This document shows positions 25,980 through 34,949 of a stretch of DNA of 64,000 nt, in pieces. Below the pieces are notes generated by a model that was given only the letters and a program-made list of their open reading frames with translations, had not been told where the DNA came from and did no database searches. The DNA is taken from assembly GCF_028993555.1 (NCBI RefSeq), contig NZ_CP118610.1, positions 2,108,001-2,172,000 of the forward strand, read 5' to 3'. The translations under genes and the position numbers were made by a program. Origin of the DNA: Ensifer adhaerens. Its GTDB lineage: Bacteria > Pseudomonadota > Alphaproteobacteria > Rhizobiales > Rhizobiaceae. Every line of letters starts with the position of its first letter. Position 1 is the first letter of the stretch.

Positions 25980-27938
25980 CTACCCCGCCTGCTGCGCCCC
26001 ATGCGCGTGGACCACCGCGTCCGCTTCCTTGCCGTAGAGTTCCTCGAAATGGTCGAAGCTCTTGGAGAAGTAGCCGATCCCCTGCGTCGCCGCCCGCAAG
26101 GCGCGGGCGAGATCGTCGAGCGCCGATCCCGGCACCAGGGCGCGGAAGATGTCCCAGCCCTTGGCGGTCTCGTCCCGGTCGAAGCCGAGCACCTGACCCT
26201 TGTAGGTGGAGACGATCGGCACCAGGCTGCCGGAATAGATCGAGGGGATGTGGATCTCGATGCGGATGACCGGCTGCATGAGGACGGCAGAGGCCTGTGA
26301 CAGTGCCTGGCGCACGCCCATCTTGGCGGCCGCGCGGAAGGCGAAGTCGTTGCTGTCGACCGAATGGTGCTGGCCGTCCGTCAGCGTCACGCCGACATCG
26401 ATCACCTGAAAGCCGAGTGGGCCCTTCTCCATCGCCTCGCGGGCGCCCGCCTCGATCGCCGGAATGAAGTTGCGCGGCACCGCCCCGCCCTTCACCGTCT
26501 CGGCGAAGGAGAAGCCGGCGCCGCGCTCGTTCGGGTGCACGCTGAGCTTGACGTCGGCAAATTGCCCGGCGCCGCCCGTCTGCTTGCGGTGGCGGTAGTG
26601 GACATCGGAGGGTTTCAGCACCGTCTCGCGGTAGGTCGGGCTCGGCGACTTGTCGGTGACGCCGACATGGAAGACGTCGGCAAGCGTCTTGCAGAGATCG
26701 CGCAGGTGCATCGGCCCCTGCACGCAGACGAGCTGGGCGCCGGTTCCCTCCTCCTGCATGACCACGAGCCCGCGGTCCGTCTCGGCAAGTTTGGCGAGCG
26801 TGCCGGAAAGCTTGGTTTCGTCGCGCTCGCTGTCGGGCACCAGGATACGCTCCAGCATCGGCGTCGGCGGCACCGTCCAGTCCGGCGCCTCGGCGGTGGT
26901 ATTGGCGGCAAGCAACGCCGGCACCGGCAGGTGCTCGGATTTGACCGCCGCGATGATCGCGCCGGCTTCCGGCGTGGCGTTTGGCAGCGGTTTGCCGGTC
27001 GCCGGATCCTGCAGCGAGCCGAGGCTGCCGCCGCCGAGCGTGCTGCCCTGCTTGATGCCCGATGTCAGCGCCCTGACCAGCACGGTCTTGCCGACATTGG
27101 CGCGGTGGTAGGCATGGAAGCTGACGGCGGAAAGCGCCGTTTCGGTAATCGTGCCGGCCGCAGCCAGCCGATTGCGCAGCGCATCCACAGCCGGCGCCTC
27201 GTGGCGCAGTGCCTTCATCAGCCGCATGATGCCATTGGCATGGCTCGCCGAACCCACCAGCACCGGAATGATCCGGTTTTCCTTCAGGAGCCGTGTGGAG
27301 ATCGCGTAGATCGTGTCGCTGGCCGGCGCCCGGTCTTCGATCAGCTCTTCGAGCAGCCAGTCGTCGAACTCGGAGAAATGTTCGAGAAGCTCGGCGCGCG
27401 CCTCCTTCTCGCGCTCCATCACCGTATCGGGGATCTCGATCAGGGCCGAGGTCTGCCCTTCGCGGTAGCGCCAGGCGCGCTCGGAGATCAGGTCGCAGCT
27501 ACCGACGATCTGGTCGCCCTCGCGGATCGGCACCTGGCGCAGGAGCAGCATGTGGCCGGAATAGTCCTGAAGGGCGGCGATCACGTCGCGCAACCGCGCC
27601 CGTGGCTCGTCCATGCGGTTGATGAAGAGAATGCAGGGCGTGCCCGAGGCCTCGATCACCTTGAGATAGGGGGCGGCCAGCACCGCCTCCTCCGGCGCCG
27701 GCGAGACGCAGAGCACACAGGCGTCGCTGGCGATCAGCGCATGCTGCGCGTGGCCAAGCGCCTCGGTTCCGCCGGGTGCATCCAGCGCACACCAGGGCTC
27801 GCCGCCAAACTCGAATTCCGTGAGGTTCAGTCCATAGGGTGAAGCAGCCTTTCTGGAGGCCCCCTCCAGACCGGCCAGCTTGTCTACCAGCGTGGTTTTC
27901 CCGGTCTGTGAGGGCCCAAGTACCGTGAAGCAGCGCAT
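25980..27938 (-). CDS. Elongation factor G-like GTPase paralogue
   Basis: 652 residues, shorter than housekeeping EF-G (about 700). P-loop GPSQTGKTT at 8-16, DxxG as DAPG at 53-56, and NRMD in place of NKxD near 106. The usual switch I RGIT motif is not visible. Domains II-V follow, ending in the domain V segment IEIHIPSIYSGSLVPIVSTY. This matches the alphaproteobacterial EF-G-like paralogue group rather than FusA. Translocase activity is doubtful given the degenerate switch region; a ribosome-associated regulatory role is possible. It is not near str-operon genes. Confidence 0.88.
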   Translation of the reverse strand: MRCFTVLGPSQTGKTTLVDKLAGLEGASRKAASPYGLNLTEFEFGGEPWCALDAPGGTEALGHAQHALIASDACVLCVSPAPEEAVLAAPYLKVIEASGTPCILFINRMDEPRARLRDVIAALQDYSGHMLLLRQVPIREGDQIVGSCDLISERAWRYREGQTSALIEIPDTVMEREKEARAELLEHFSEFDDWLLEELIEDRAPASDTIYAISTRLLKENRIIPVLVGSASHANGIMRLMKALRHEAPAVDALRNRLAAAGTITETALSAVSFHAYHRANVGKTVLVRALTSGIKQGSTLGGGSLGSLQDPATGKPLPNATPEAGAIIAAVKSEHLPVPALLAANTTAEAPDWTVPPTPMLERILVPDSERDETKLSGTLAKLAETDRGLVVMQEEGTGAQLVCVQGPMHLRDLCKTLADVFHVGVTDKSPSPTYRETVLKPSDVHYRHRKQTGGAGQFADVKLSVHPNERGAGFSFAETVKGGAVPRNFIPAIEAGAREAMEKGPLGFQVIDVGVTLTDGQHHSVDSNDFAFRAAAKMGVRQALSQASAVLMQPVIRIEIHIPSIYSGSLVPIVSTYKGQVLGFDRDETAKGWDIFRALVPGSALDDLARALRAATQGIGYFSKSFDHFEELYGKEADAVVHAHGAQQAG

Positions 27939-28219
27939 CGGCGATCCTCCCCTGTCGCGTTTGCCCGAGGGCGCCGAGCGTTGCGACGCCGTTACTCTAT
28001 TAATTCTAGGGCAGCTTTTGCGCTTTCAATGGCTGTGCGCAAATTCGATACGGTTCGTGTGCCGGCTGCGCTGACCATGCAGCCTCGTCCGGCACCACAA
28101 TCTGCTTGCAAGTTTATACCGGTTGAGAAATTATATCAGTACTGCCGTAGACAACCGAAAGTGTAGCGCTAGTTCCATTGCATCAGTCCACGCACCCGTC
28201 CGAGCCGGAGATCATCCGC

Positions 28220-28900
28220 ATGTCCCTCACACTTTACCAGCATCCGCTCGCCTCCTTCTGCCATAAGGTGCTGATCGCGCTCTACGAGAGCGAGACCCCC
28301 TTCAAGAGCAGCCTGGTCGATCTTCTGGACCCGGAGGAAGCGGCTCGCTTCGCAGCCCTCTGGCCGGTCGGCAAGATGCCGGTTCTGACCGACAGCGCGC
28401 GCGACGTCGTCATCCCCGAGACCTCGATCATCATCGAGTATCTCGACCGCCATTATCCCGGCCGCCAGCGGCTGATCCCCGACGATCAGGACACGGCGCT
28501 GAAGGCCCGGCTGTGGGATCGCTTTTTCGATCTCTACATCCACGTACCGATGCAAAAGATCGTCACCGACACGCTGCGTGCGTCCGGCGAAAACGACCAT
28601 CGCGGCGTGACCGACGCCCGCGCCGCCCTTACCGTTGCCTATGGCATGGCCGACAAGCATTTCGCAGAAAACACATACGCGGCCGGCGACGCCTTCAGCC
28701 TTGCCGATTGTGCCGCCACGCCTGCGCTCTTCTATGGCGGCATCGTCGAGCCCTTCGATGAGAAGCACCCGCATCTTGCCGCCTATTTCGAGCGCCTGCT
28801 CAAGCGTCCTTCGGTGCGCCGCGTGCTCGCCGAAGCGCGCCCCTATTTTCACATGTTCCCCTACAGGAACCTGATGCCGGCGCGGTTCTTCGATATGTAG
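28220..28900 (+). CDS. Glutathione S-transferase family protein
   Basis: 226 residues. The N-terminal thioredoxin-like domain (MSLTLYQHPLASFCHKVLIA) has a Cys at the catalytic position. The glutathione loop VIPETSIIIEYLDRHYPGRQ carries the conserved E-T/S pair. A C-terminal helical domain contains GDAFSLADCAATPALFYGG. The ATG at 28220 has GGAG upstream; the earlier in-frame start at 28178 is less convincing. It is monocistronic, with RIME-like copy B downstream. Substrate not predictable. Confidence 0.86.
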   Translation: MSLTLYQHPLASFCHKVLIALYESETPFKSSLVDLLDPEEAARFAALWPVGKMPVLTDSARDVVIPETSIIIEYLDRHYPGRQRLIPDDQDTALKARLWDRFFDLYIHVPMQKIVTDTLRASGENDHRGVTDARAALTVAYGMADKHFAENTYAAGDAFSLADCAATPALFYGGIVEPFDEKHPHLAAYFERLLKRPSVRRVLAEARPYFHMFPYRNLMPARFFDM

Positions 28901-29008
28901 TCCGCGACGGATTTCCTCAACGATAACAAAAAGAACAGATGCTTTCATGAATCGGAATGGCAGGCATCCCGGCACACCGGAAGGCCGCCATCACTTTTCG
29001 GCTCAGAC

Positions 29009-29115
29009 CTACTGCATGTCTCTTTGAATCGACCTCGATTTAAGGACACAGACATGCAGAAAATCAAAGTGCTACAGCGAACTTTGCGCGTCTCACAAGA
29101 CGCGCGGCACTGAAG
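29009..29115 (+). repeat. RIME-like 107-bp dispersed repeat, copy B
   Basis: Same length and layout as copies at 6157-6263 (inverted) and 61892-61998. It runs from CTACTGCATG to CGGCACTGAAG and includes CAAAGTGCTACAGCG and the GCGCGTCTCACAAGACGCGC hairpin. It ends 21 bases before the start codon of the reductase gene and so forms part of its 5' leader. Confidence 0.75.
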
Positions 29116-29136
29116 GGCGGCAAGGAGAAGATCACG

Positions 29137-29673
29137 ATGGCGAAACTCGTCTTTGCATTGAACCAGTCGCTGGACGGCTACGTCGACCACATGGCCATGG
29201 CGCCCGATCCCGTGCTTTTCCGTCATTTCATCGATGACGTGCGCAGCGTGGCCGGCAGTCTCTACGGTCGCCACATGTACGAGGTGATGCGCTACTGGGA
29301 CGACGAACATCCAGAGTGGGACGAAGCGGAACGGGAGTACGCCGAGGCGTGGCGCGGCCAGCCCAAATGGGTCGTGTCGCGCTCGCTGACATCGGTCGGT
29401 CCGAACGCCACACTTGTCGCCGAAGACATCGAGGCGACGGTACGCGGCCTGAAAGCTCGGTTCGATGGGGAGATTGAAGTTGCCGGACCCGAACTGGCGG
29501 CAAGCCTGGGCAAGCTCGGCCTTGTCGACGAGTATCGCCTGTACTTCCATCCGGTCGTGCTCGGTGGCGGCAAGCCGTACTTCGCCGGCCCGCTGCCGCC
29601 GTTGCGCCTGGTGGCGAGCGATCGTATCGGCGAAAACGTGATCCGGCTGACCTACGTTCCCGCCTCGCCATAG
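29137..29673 (+). CDS. RibD C-terminal/dihydrofolate reductase-fold protein
   Basis: 178 residues of the RibD_C fold: MAKLVFALNQSLDGYVDHMA at the N-terminus (typical LxxSLDG), YGRHMYEVMRYW in the middle, and the strand IEVAGPELAASLGKLGLVDE with EYRLYFHPVVLGGGKPYF near the end. It probably reduces a small molecule with NADPH. AAGGAGAAG upstream supports the start. Its leader includes a RIME-like repeat. It converges on the outer-membrane protein gene. Confidence 0.85.
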   Translation: MAKLVFALNQSLDGYVDHMAMAPDPVLFRHFIDDVRSVAGSLYGRHMYEVMRYWDDEHPEWDEAEREYAEAWRGQPKWVVSRSLTSVGPNATLVAEDIEATVRGLKARFDGEIEVAGPELAASLGKLGLVDEYRLYFHPVVLGGGKPYFAGPLPPLRLVASDRIGENVIRLTYVPASP

Positions 29674-29770
29674 GCAGCACGCCGCACCGTGCAGACGAGG
29701 GGCACACGGCTGGCCACTTCGGCAAGACTGTGGCGCGGCCGTCCCTGCGCGATGGCGTAGCCTGGCTGCC

Positions 29771-30748
29771 CTATTTCACTTGCGCCGGCGGCGTGCCGAT
29801 CGGGAAGGCGATGGTGACGAAGCCCGCCGTACCCTCCGGCCGGTTCTTGGCGCCGAATTCCTGGAAGACCTTCAAGGTCAGCGAAACCGGCGTTTCGGCC
29901 GCCTTGAAATTGTAACCGACGGTGCCGCCTATCGCGGCAATGCGGCCCTTGAAGTCGCCGAGCGCTGCGCCCGGACCGCTGTCTCCCGTCACCTGCTGGT
30001 AGAAATAGCCCGCAAGACCGGCAGAAAATTCCTGGCCGAAGTGCCTGGTAACCGCCCATTCCGCGTGGAATTCCGTACCCGTGCGATAATCGGTCGCCGG
30101 GTTCTCCCCGTTGAAGGTGAAGCCCGCGGCACCCGACAGGTCGAAACCGGTTTCCGGATTGAACCAGGTGCCGGCAAGGGTGAAGTCGCCTGCCCAGCGG
30201 TTGAAGGAAATGTTGGCAAGCTCGCCCTTTCGGTAGTCGCCGATCGGCACGTTGACGGTGGCGTTCGCCGTCCAGTGGAAATCACCCTCATGCCAGCCGA
30301 GCGTGGCACCAAGTACAGGGTCGCCGATGGTGAAGACCTCATCGCTGGCCGAGGCCGAACGGCCGGCACGCGGGGCCGAAAGCGTCGCATCGACACTGGG
30401 CCCGCCGAAGGGCACAATCGCGGTAAAGCCGAGATTGCCGCCAAGCACCTCCTCGGGCATGACCCAGAGACCGGTGCCGAAGACGCCGACGAGCCTCGCG
30501 TCGACTTCGCCGACGATTTGGCCGCCGAGAGGAAGCTGCTTGTTGCCCTTGAGTTCACCCACGTAGAAGTAGTTGTCGTTCTGAAAATAGGTTCCGGGCG
30601 GCGCCAGCAGGCCGGCCAAGGGGCCGCGGGCACCGAGCAGATAGAAGCCGGCACCGTTTTCAGCCGCGTTCGCCGTCGAAGGCACGATCACGGTCGACAG
30701 GCCGGCGGCAAGTGCCGACGCGCAAAGCAGCCTTTTCGCGTAGCTCAT
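29771..30748 (-). CDS. Outer-membrane transporter-like protein (SphA/Phenol_MetA_deg type)
   Basis: 325 residues. Signal peptide MSYAKRLLCASALAAGLSTV ... ANA, then ENGAGFYLLGARGPLAGLLA and alternating beta strands through to a C-terminal strand (GFVTIAFPIG). This fits the SphA / phenol-degradation MetA-pathway family of beta-barrel proteins that admit hydrophobic compounds. The ATG at 30748 begins the signal peptide; GAGAGAGGGG lies upstream. The 34-residue longer frame is unlikely. It is divergent from the aldo/keto reductase, so both may respond to the same compound. Confidence 0.78.
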   Translation of the reverse strand: MSYAKRLLCASALAAGLSTVIVPSTANAAENGAGFYLLGARGPLAGLLAPPGTYFQNDNYFYVGELKGNKQLPLGGQIVGEVDARLVGVFGTGLWVMPEEVLGGNLGFTAIVPFGGPSVDATLSAPRAGRSASASDEVFTIGDPVLGATLGWHEGDFHWTANATVNVPIGDYRKGELANISFNRWAGDFTLAGTWFNPETGFDLSGAAGFTFNGENPATDYRTGTEFHAEWAVTRHFGQEFSAGLAGYFYQQVTGDSGPGAALGDFKGRIAAIGGTVGYNFKAAETPVSLTLKVFQEFGAKNRPEGTAGFVTIAFPIGTPPAQVK

Positions 30749-30951
30749 GAAAGTGATTCCCCTCTCTCTCGGCCCGAACGATACCATCCTGCCGTGCGCA
30801 AGCCAGCCCTGACAAACCGCAGGCGCGCAAACACAAACTGCCCGATTCATCGGGTAGCCTAGCCGCCGAACCTTGCGCGACCCACGCTTGCCGCTAATTT
30901 AGTTCTCCGGGCGCCTCGTTGCGGACAGACCCGCGCCGCCACGCTTGATCC

Positions 30952-30972
30952 ACGCGCGAGCGCTCCGCGCGT
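30952..30972. promoter_or_regulatory. GC-rich palindrome in the AKR leader
   Basis: ACGCGCG / CGCGCGT arms around AGCGCTC, 22 bases before the chosen start of the aldo/keto reductase. It could be an operator or a leader hairpin. Confidence 0.35.
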
Positions 30973-30993
30973 ATGAGCAAAGGACCCGAGACC

Positions 30994-32043
30994 ATGGAAT
31001 ACCGGCTGCTCGGCCGTTCCGGCCTGAAAATCTCCACGATTACCATGGGCACCATGACGATCGGCGGGCGCGGCAAGTTCGCCGAGGTCGGCAATGTCGG
31101 CCTCAAGGAGGCGAGCCGCTATGTCGATCTCTGCCTCGATGCCGGCGTCAACCTGATCGACACCGCCGATATCTATTCGACCGGCGCCTGCGAGGAGATC
31201 ATCGGCGAGGTGCTCGGCGGCAAGCGCAAGAACGGCGTGCTGGTCGCCACCAAGGCACGCTTCTCCATGGGGCCGGGACCGAACGACGGCGGCCTTTCGC
31301 GCCACCACCTGATTGCCGCCTGCGAGGCGAGCCTGAAACGACTGAAGACCGACGTCATCGATCTCTACCAGGTGCATGAATGGGACGGCCAGACACCGCT
31401 CGAAGAGACGATGGAGGCGCTCGACAGCCTCGTTCGAAGCGGTAAGGTCCGCTATATCGGCTGCTCCAACTATTCCGGCTGGCACGTCATGAAGGCGCTC
31501 GGTATCAGCGCGCTCGAGGGCCGGCAGCGCTTCGTCAGCCAGCAGATCCACTACACACTGGAAGCCCGCGAGGCCGAGTATGAGCTGATGCCGATCTCGA
31601 TCGACCAGGGGCTTGGCGTGCTCGTCTGGAGCCCGCTTGCCGGTGGCCTGCTCTCCGGCAAGCACCGACGGGGCGAGACGCCCGAGGGTACCCGCCAGCT
31701 CGCCGGCTGGAACGAGCCGCCGATCCGCGACGAGGAACGGCTGTGGAAGATCGTCGACATGCTGGTCGCCATATCCGGCGAGCGCGGCGTCTCCCCGGCT
31801 CAGGTTGCGCTCGCCTGGCTGATCGGCCGCAAGGGCGTCACCTCCGTCATCATCGGCGGCCGTACGGAAGCGCAGTTCTCGGACAACCTCGCCGCCGCCA
31901 GCCTGAAGCTTTCCGACGAGGAAAAGGAACTGCTCGACGCCGTCAGCCTGCCGCCGGTGATCTATCCCTACTGGCACCAGCTCTGGACCGCCAAGGACCG
32001 GCTCGGCGAAGCGGATCTGTCGCTGCTGGGGCCGCATGTGTAG
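30994..32043 (+). CDS. Aldo/keto reductase
   Basis: 349 residues. MEYRLLGRSGLKISTITMGT opens the barrel. The tetrad is Asp and Tyr in LIDTADIYSTG, Lys in LVATKARFS, His in YQVHEWD. The NADP-binding tail is SVIIGGRTEAQFSDNL. It resembles the YajO/YrpG subgroup active on aldehydes. The ATG at 30994 has AAAGGA upstream; the ATG at 30973 adds seven residues and abuts a palindrome. It is divergent from the outer-membrane protein gene. Confidence 0.88.
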   Translation: MEYRLLGRSGLKISTITMGTMTIGGRGKFAEVGNVGLKEASRYVDLCLDAGVNLIDTADIYSTGACEEIIGEVLGGKRKNGVLVATKARFSMGPGPNDGGLSRHHLIAACEASLKRLKTDVIDLYQVHEWDGQTPLEETMEALDSLVRSGKVRYIGCSNYSGWHVMKALGISALEGRQRFVSQQIHYTLEAREAEYELMPISIDQGLGVLVWSPLAGGLLSGKHRRGETPEGTRQLAGWNEPPIRDEERLWKIVDMLVAISGERGVSPAQVALAWLIGRKGVTSVIIGGRTEAQFSDNLAAASLKLSDEEKELLDAVSLPPVIYPYWHQLWTAKDRLGEADLSLLGPHV

Positions 32044-32484
32044 AGGACGGTGCCCCATCCGGCTCGCCAACGCTTCTTCGGCATTATGGAGCAAGGGCGA
32101 CAAGATGCCGATGAAGGCCGATGTGATCTCCTGAGGGTGCCTTGGGAGTGTTGCCTATGGTCGAAGTCGTAGACGAATTGAAAGCGAAACTGGGTGAGAT
32201 CGACGCCTCGGATCGAGGAGCGACCCAGCGCGCAGTGGGGTCGAAGTCCCGAAAACCACCTTCCTTCGAATGACGCCGTTCGCCCATTGGACCGCAACCG
32301 ACCTTTGCAGGGATGGCTTCGCGGATCCCGTTCCTGCTGAAGGCGGTACGCTCGCGAAGCGTCGCTATAAGACCGTCTCAATGGTATCATGAACCCGCAC
32401 GGTCGCGGTGTCGGGCAGCCGGATGGTGCATGTCGCGTCAATTGCCTGGCTTCATCCGGCGGATCTCCTGAGGGGGAGACAGCC
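32044..32484. other. Intergenic region before the cyclase gene
   Basis: About 440 bases without a gene I can support. The short string GATCTCCTGAGGG occurs twice (about 32124 and 32460). No hairpin or known repeat is clear. Confidence 0.4.
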
Positions 32485-34242
32485 ATGGCAACTGCAAGAG
32501 CAGAGCGGCGGCTGGCCGCGATCCTGGCCGCTGACGTCGTTTGCTATTCCCGACTCGTCGAACATGACGAGGCTGGGACGTTGTCGGCCCTCAAGGTTCT
32601 GCGCCGGGAGGTGATCGATCCGCTGCTGGCCGACCATCAGGGCCGTATTGTCAAGTTGATGGGCGACGGTGAGCTCGTGGAGTTCGGCTCGGTCGTCGAT
32701 GCCGTCGCGTGCGCGGTCGCCATCCAGAAGGGGGTTGCCCAGAACCAGGCCGATATTCCGGCGGAGCGACGCATCATCTTCCGGATCGGCGTCAATCTCG
32801 GGGATGTGATCCATGAGGTCGATGGGGATCTCTACGGCGATGGCGTCAACATCGCCGCCCGCCTCCAGACCTTGGCGGATCCAGGTGGCATTTGCATTTC
32901 CGGCACGGCGTACGATCACCTCCCGGGCAAGCTTGACTGCGATTACGAGTATCTCGGCGAACGGGCGCTCAAGAACATGGAGCGGCCGGTGCGACTGTAC
33001 CGCCCCCTTCTGGAAAAGGCGACCGCGGGAACGGCATCGCCGAGGCCCTCCCTTCCGGACCGACCATCCATTGCCGTGCTGCCGTTCAACGCCATGAGCG
33101 CCGACCCGGAGCAGGACTTTTTCAGCGATGGGCTCACCGAGGACATCACCACCGCCCTATCCAAGCTCAAGGGGTTCTTCGTGATCGCCCGCAACACGAT
33201 GTTCACCTACAAGGGAAAGCCCGTGGATGTGCGCGCCATCGGGCGCGAACTCGGGATCCGCTATATTCTCGAAGGCAGTGTCCGCAAGTCCGGCAAGCGG
33301 GTGAGAGTGACTGCGCAGCTCATCGATGCGGCCTCCGAAGTCCATCTCTGGGCCGAGAGGTACGATGGCGACCTTGGCGACATCTTCGTCATTCAGGACG
33401 AAATCACCGCAAGCGTCGTCGGCCGCATCGGGCCGGAACTCCTGGCGGCCGAGCATGCCCGCGAAAGCCCCAAGCCGCATCATGGCCTTGATGCGTGGGA
33501 ATGTGTCGTGCGGGCGGTGTTCCTGTGTTCGCAACTGTCTGAGGAGAGCAGCGGGAAGATGCTCCCCCTGCTCGATCGGGCAATCGGACTGGCTCCCGGT
33601 TATGCCCAGGCGCTCGCCATGAAAGGCTGGATTACCATGTGGCGCGCGTTCCAGGGCTGGGAGGACATGGGATACGCCCTGGCCCTTGCCAGGGATTTCG
33701 TCCAGCAAGCCATTGCCGCGGACGACAACGAACCGTGGGCGTACCTTGCGCAGGCGATGATAGCCTTTGCGGCGCGTGACAATGTCCTGGCGATGGCAGC
33801 GATCAGCCAGGCTGTCGCGATCAACCCCAACTCCGCGTTTGCACACGGCCAGTTGGGACTTGCGCATGCCAACGGGGGCCGCGCGGCGGACGCCATCCCC
33901 TGCATCGACTACGCCCTCAGACTGAGCCCGCGCGAGGCTTTTCTCGGCGACTTTCAGTTTTACTATGCCATGGCCTATTTCCAGGGCGCGGATTACGAAC
34001 TTGGATTGAGCTACGCGCGGGAGGCGCATCGCCTGCGGTCCGGCCACGCGGTTCCGCTGGTCATCGGCACGGCCTGTGCCGGACTTCTGGACAACCAGGA
34101 GGCTGCCACGGACCTGCTCGGACGGCTCAAATCGCTGGTCCCTGACATCTCACGGGACGCCGTCGCAGCAACATCTTCTTTCGTCCGCGCCGAGGATCGG
34201 GCGCGTCTGATCGAGGGACTTGCCCGTGCCGGCCTGAACTGA
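32485..34242 (+). CDS. Class III adenylate/guanylate cyclase with TolB-like and TPR regions
   Basis: 585 residues, soluble. The N-terminal cyclase domain (1-180) shows metal Asp residues in ILAADVVCYSRL and KLMGDGELVEF and the Asn/Arg pair in GDGVNIAARLQ. A TolB/FlgO-like domain follows (SIAVLPFNAMSADPEQDFFS, ILEGSVRKSGKRVRVTAQLI) and then several TPR-like repeats to the C-terminus. This three-part layout is widespread in rhizobia. GAGGGGGAGAC sits before the ATG at 32485; the earlier ATG at 32389 is unlikely. It is monocistronic. The TPR part probably binds partners; whether the product is cAMP is not proven. Confidence 0.87.
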   Translation: MATARAERRLAAILAADVVCYSRLVEHDEAGTLSALKVLRREVIDPLLADHQGRIVKLMGDGELVEFGSVVDAVACAVAIQKGVAQNQADIPAERRIIFRIGVNLGDVIHEVDGDLYGDGVNIAARLQTLADPGGICISGTAYDHLPGKLDCDYEYLGERALKNMERPVRLYRPLLEKATAGTASPRPSLPDRPSIAVLPFNAMSADPEQDFFSDGLTEDITTALSKLKGFFVIARNTMFTYKGKPVDVRAIGRELGIRYILEGSVRKSGKRVRVTAQLIDAASEVHLWAERYDGDLGDIFVIQDEITASVVGRIGPELLAAEHARESPKPHHGLDAWECVVRAVFLCSQLSEESSGKMLPLLDRAIGLAPGYAQALAMKGWITMWRAFQGWEDMGYALALARDFVQQAIAADDNEPWAYLAQAMIAFAARDNVLAMAAISQAVAINPNSAFAHGQLGLAHANGGRAADAIPCIDYALRLSPREAFLGDFQFYYAMAYFQGADYELGLSYAREAHRLRSGHAVPLVIGTACAGLLDNQEAATDLLGRLKSLVPDISRDAVAATSSFVRAEDRARLIEGLARAGLN

Positions 34243-34307
34243 CGGGTTGGATGGGCTGCAAGAACCTATGGTGGCGTTTGCTGCCGAAGGCCGCGCTTCG
34301 TCCACGG

Positions 34308-34383
34308 TTGCCCCGCATCCGCCCGGTGAGGGATTGCCCCGCATCCGCCCGGTGAGGGATTGCCCTCATCCGGCCCACCGGCA
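34308..34383. repeat. 26-bp tandem repeats
   Basis: Two perfect 26-base units (34308-34333 and 34334-34359), each starting TTGCCCCGCATCCGCCCGG, followed by a degenerate third. The same family occurs in inverse orientation at 36030-36078, on the other side of the toxin-antitoxin pair. Confidence 0.75.
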
Positions 34384-34476
34384 GCACGCACGCAGGACAG
34401 TATCCGATGCAAAGCCGAGCCTCGGCGGCGATGTCTCTCCGGCAGCATCCCGCACAGCAAACGTCGCCATCGCCCC

Positions 34477-34517
34477 TTGACTTCTCGCCCAGCATTGCCA
34501 TTTTATATCATATGATA
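34477..34517 (+). promoter_or_regulatory. Promoter and palindromic operator of the toxin-antitoxin pair
   Basis: TTGACT at 34477-34482 as -35, then a TTTTAT-like -10 around 34501-34506, overlapping the perfect palindrome TATCATATGATA (34506-34517). Antitoxins of this family usually repress their own operon through such a palindrome. Confidence 0.6.
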
Positions 34518-34544
34518 CACGAAATCTTGGCATAGGAGACAAGG

Positions 34545-34949
34545 ATGGCCAGCGCTCAACCGGCATTCGCCCCTGATCGGCAAGCCGCCCGGCAGGAAGA
34601 GGCGGTTATCGTCAAGGCCGTGGTCAGGGCCTGCGACCTCTGGAACCTCACCAACAAGGAGGCGGCCCAGCTCTTCGACGTGCCGATCGCCACCTGGAAC
34701 CGCATGAAGGCGGGTGACTTCAAGGGCAAGCTCGACCAGGACAAGCGCATGCGCGCGAGCCTGATCGTCGGCATCTTCAAGGGTCTCAGGCTGTTCTTCA
34801 ACGGTCCGCTCACCTATCAATGGCCAAAGGCGGTCAACACCGGTGCACTGTTTGCCGGCCACTCGCCGGTGGACTTGATGATCGAGGGCGGCATTCCCAT
34901 GATGCTGAAGGTGCGGCGTTATCTCGATGGCCTGCGCGGCGGCCTATGA
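34545..34949 (+). CDS. Antitoxin, Xre/MbcA/ParS family
   Basis: 134 residues. The N-terminal helical DNA-binding part (VVRACDLWNLTNKEAAQLFD, ATWNRMKAGDF) is followed by the Xre/MbcA/ParS toxin-binding domain (RASLIVGIFKGLRLFFNGPL, then ALFAGHSPVDLMIEGG and RRYLDGLRGG), the classical C-terminal signature. It neutralises the RES toxin encoded next, whose start overlaps its stop by four bases (ATGA). AGGAGACAAGG precedes the ATG. The palindrome upstream is the likely autoregulatory site. Confidence 0.9.
   Translation: MASAQPAFAPDRQAARQEEAVIVKAVVRACDLWNLTNKEAAQLFDVPIATWNRMKAGDFKGKLDQDKRMRASLIVGIFKGLRLFFNGPLTYQWPKAVNTGALFAGHSPVDLMIEGGIPMMLKVRRYLDGLRGGL

Noticed and set aside
34308..34383. CRISPR-like direct repeats
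   Set aside because: Two perfect units directly abut each other with no spacer; they belong to a REP-like family.
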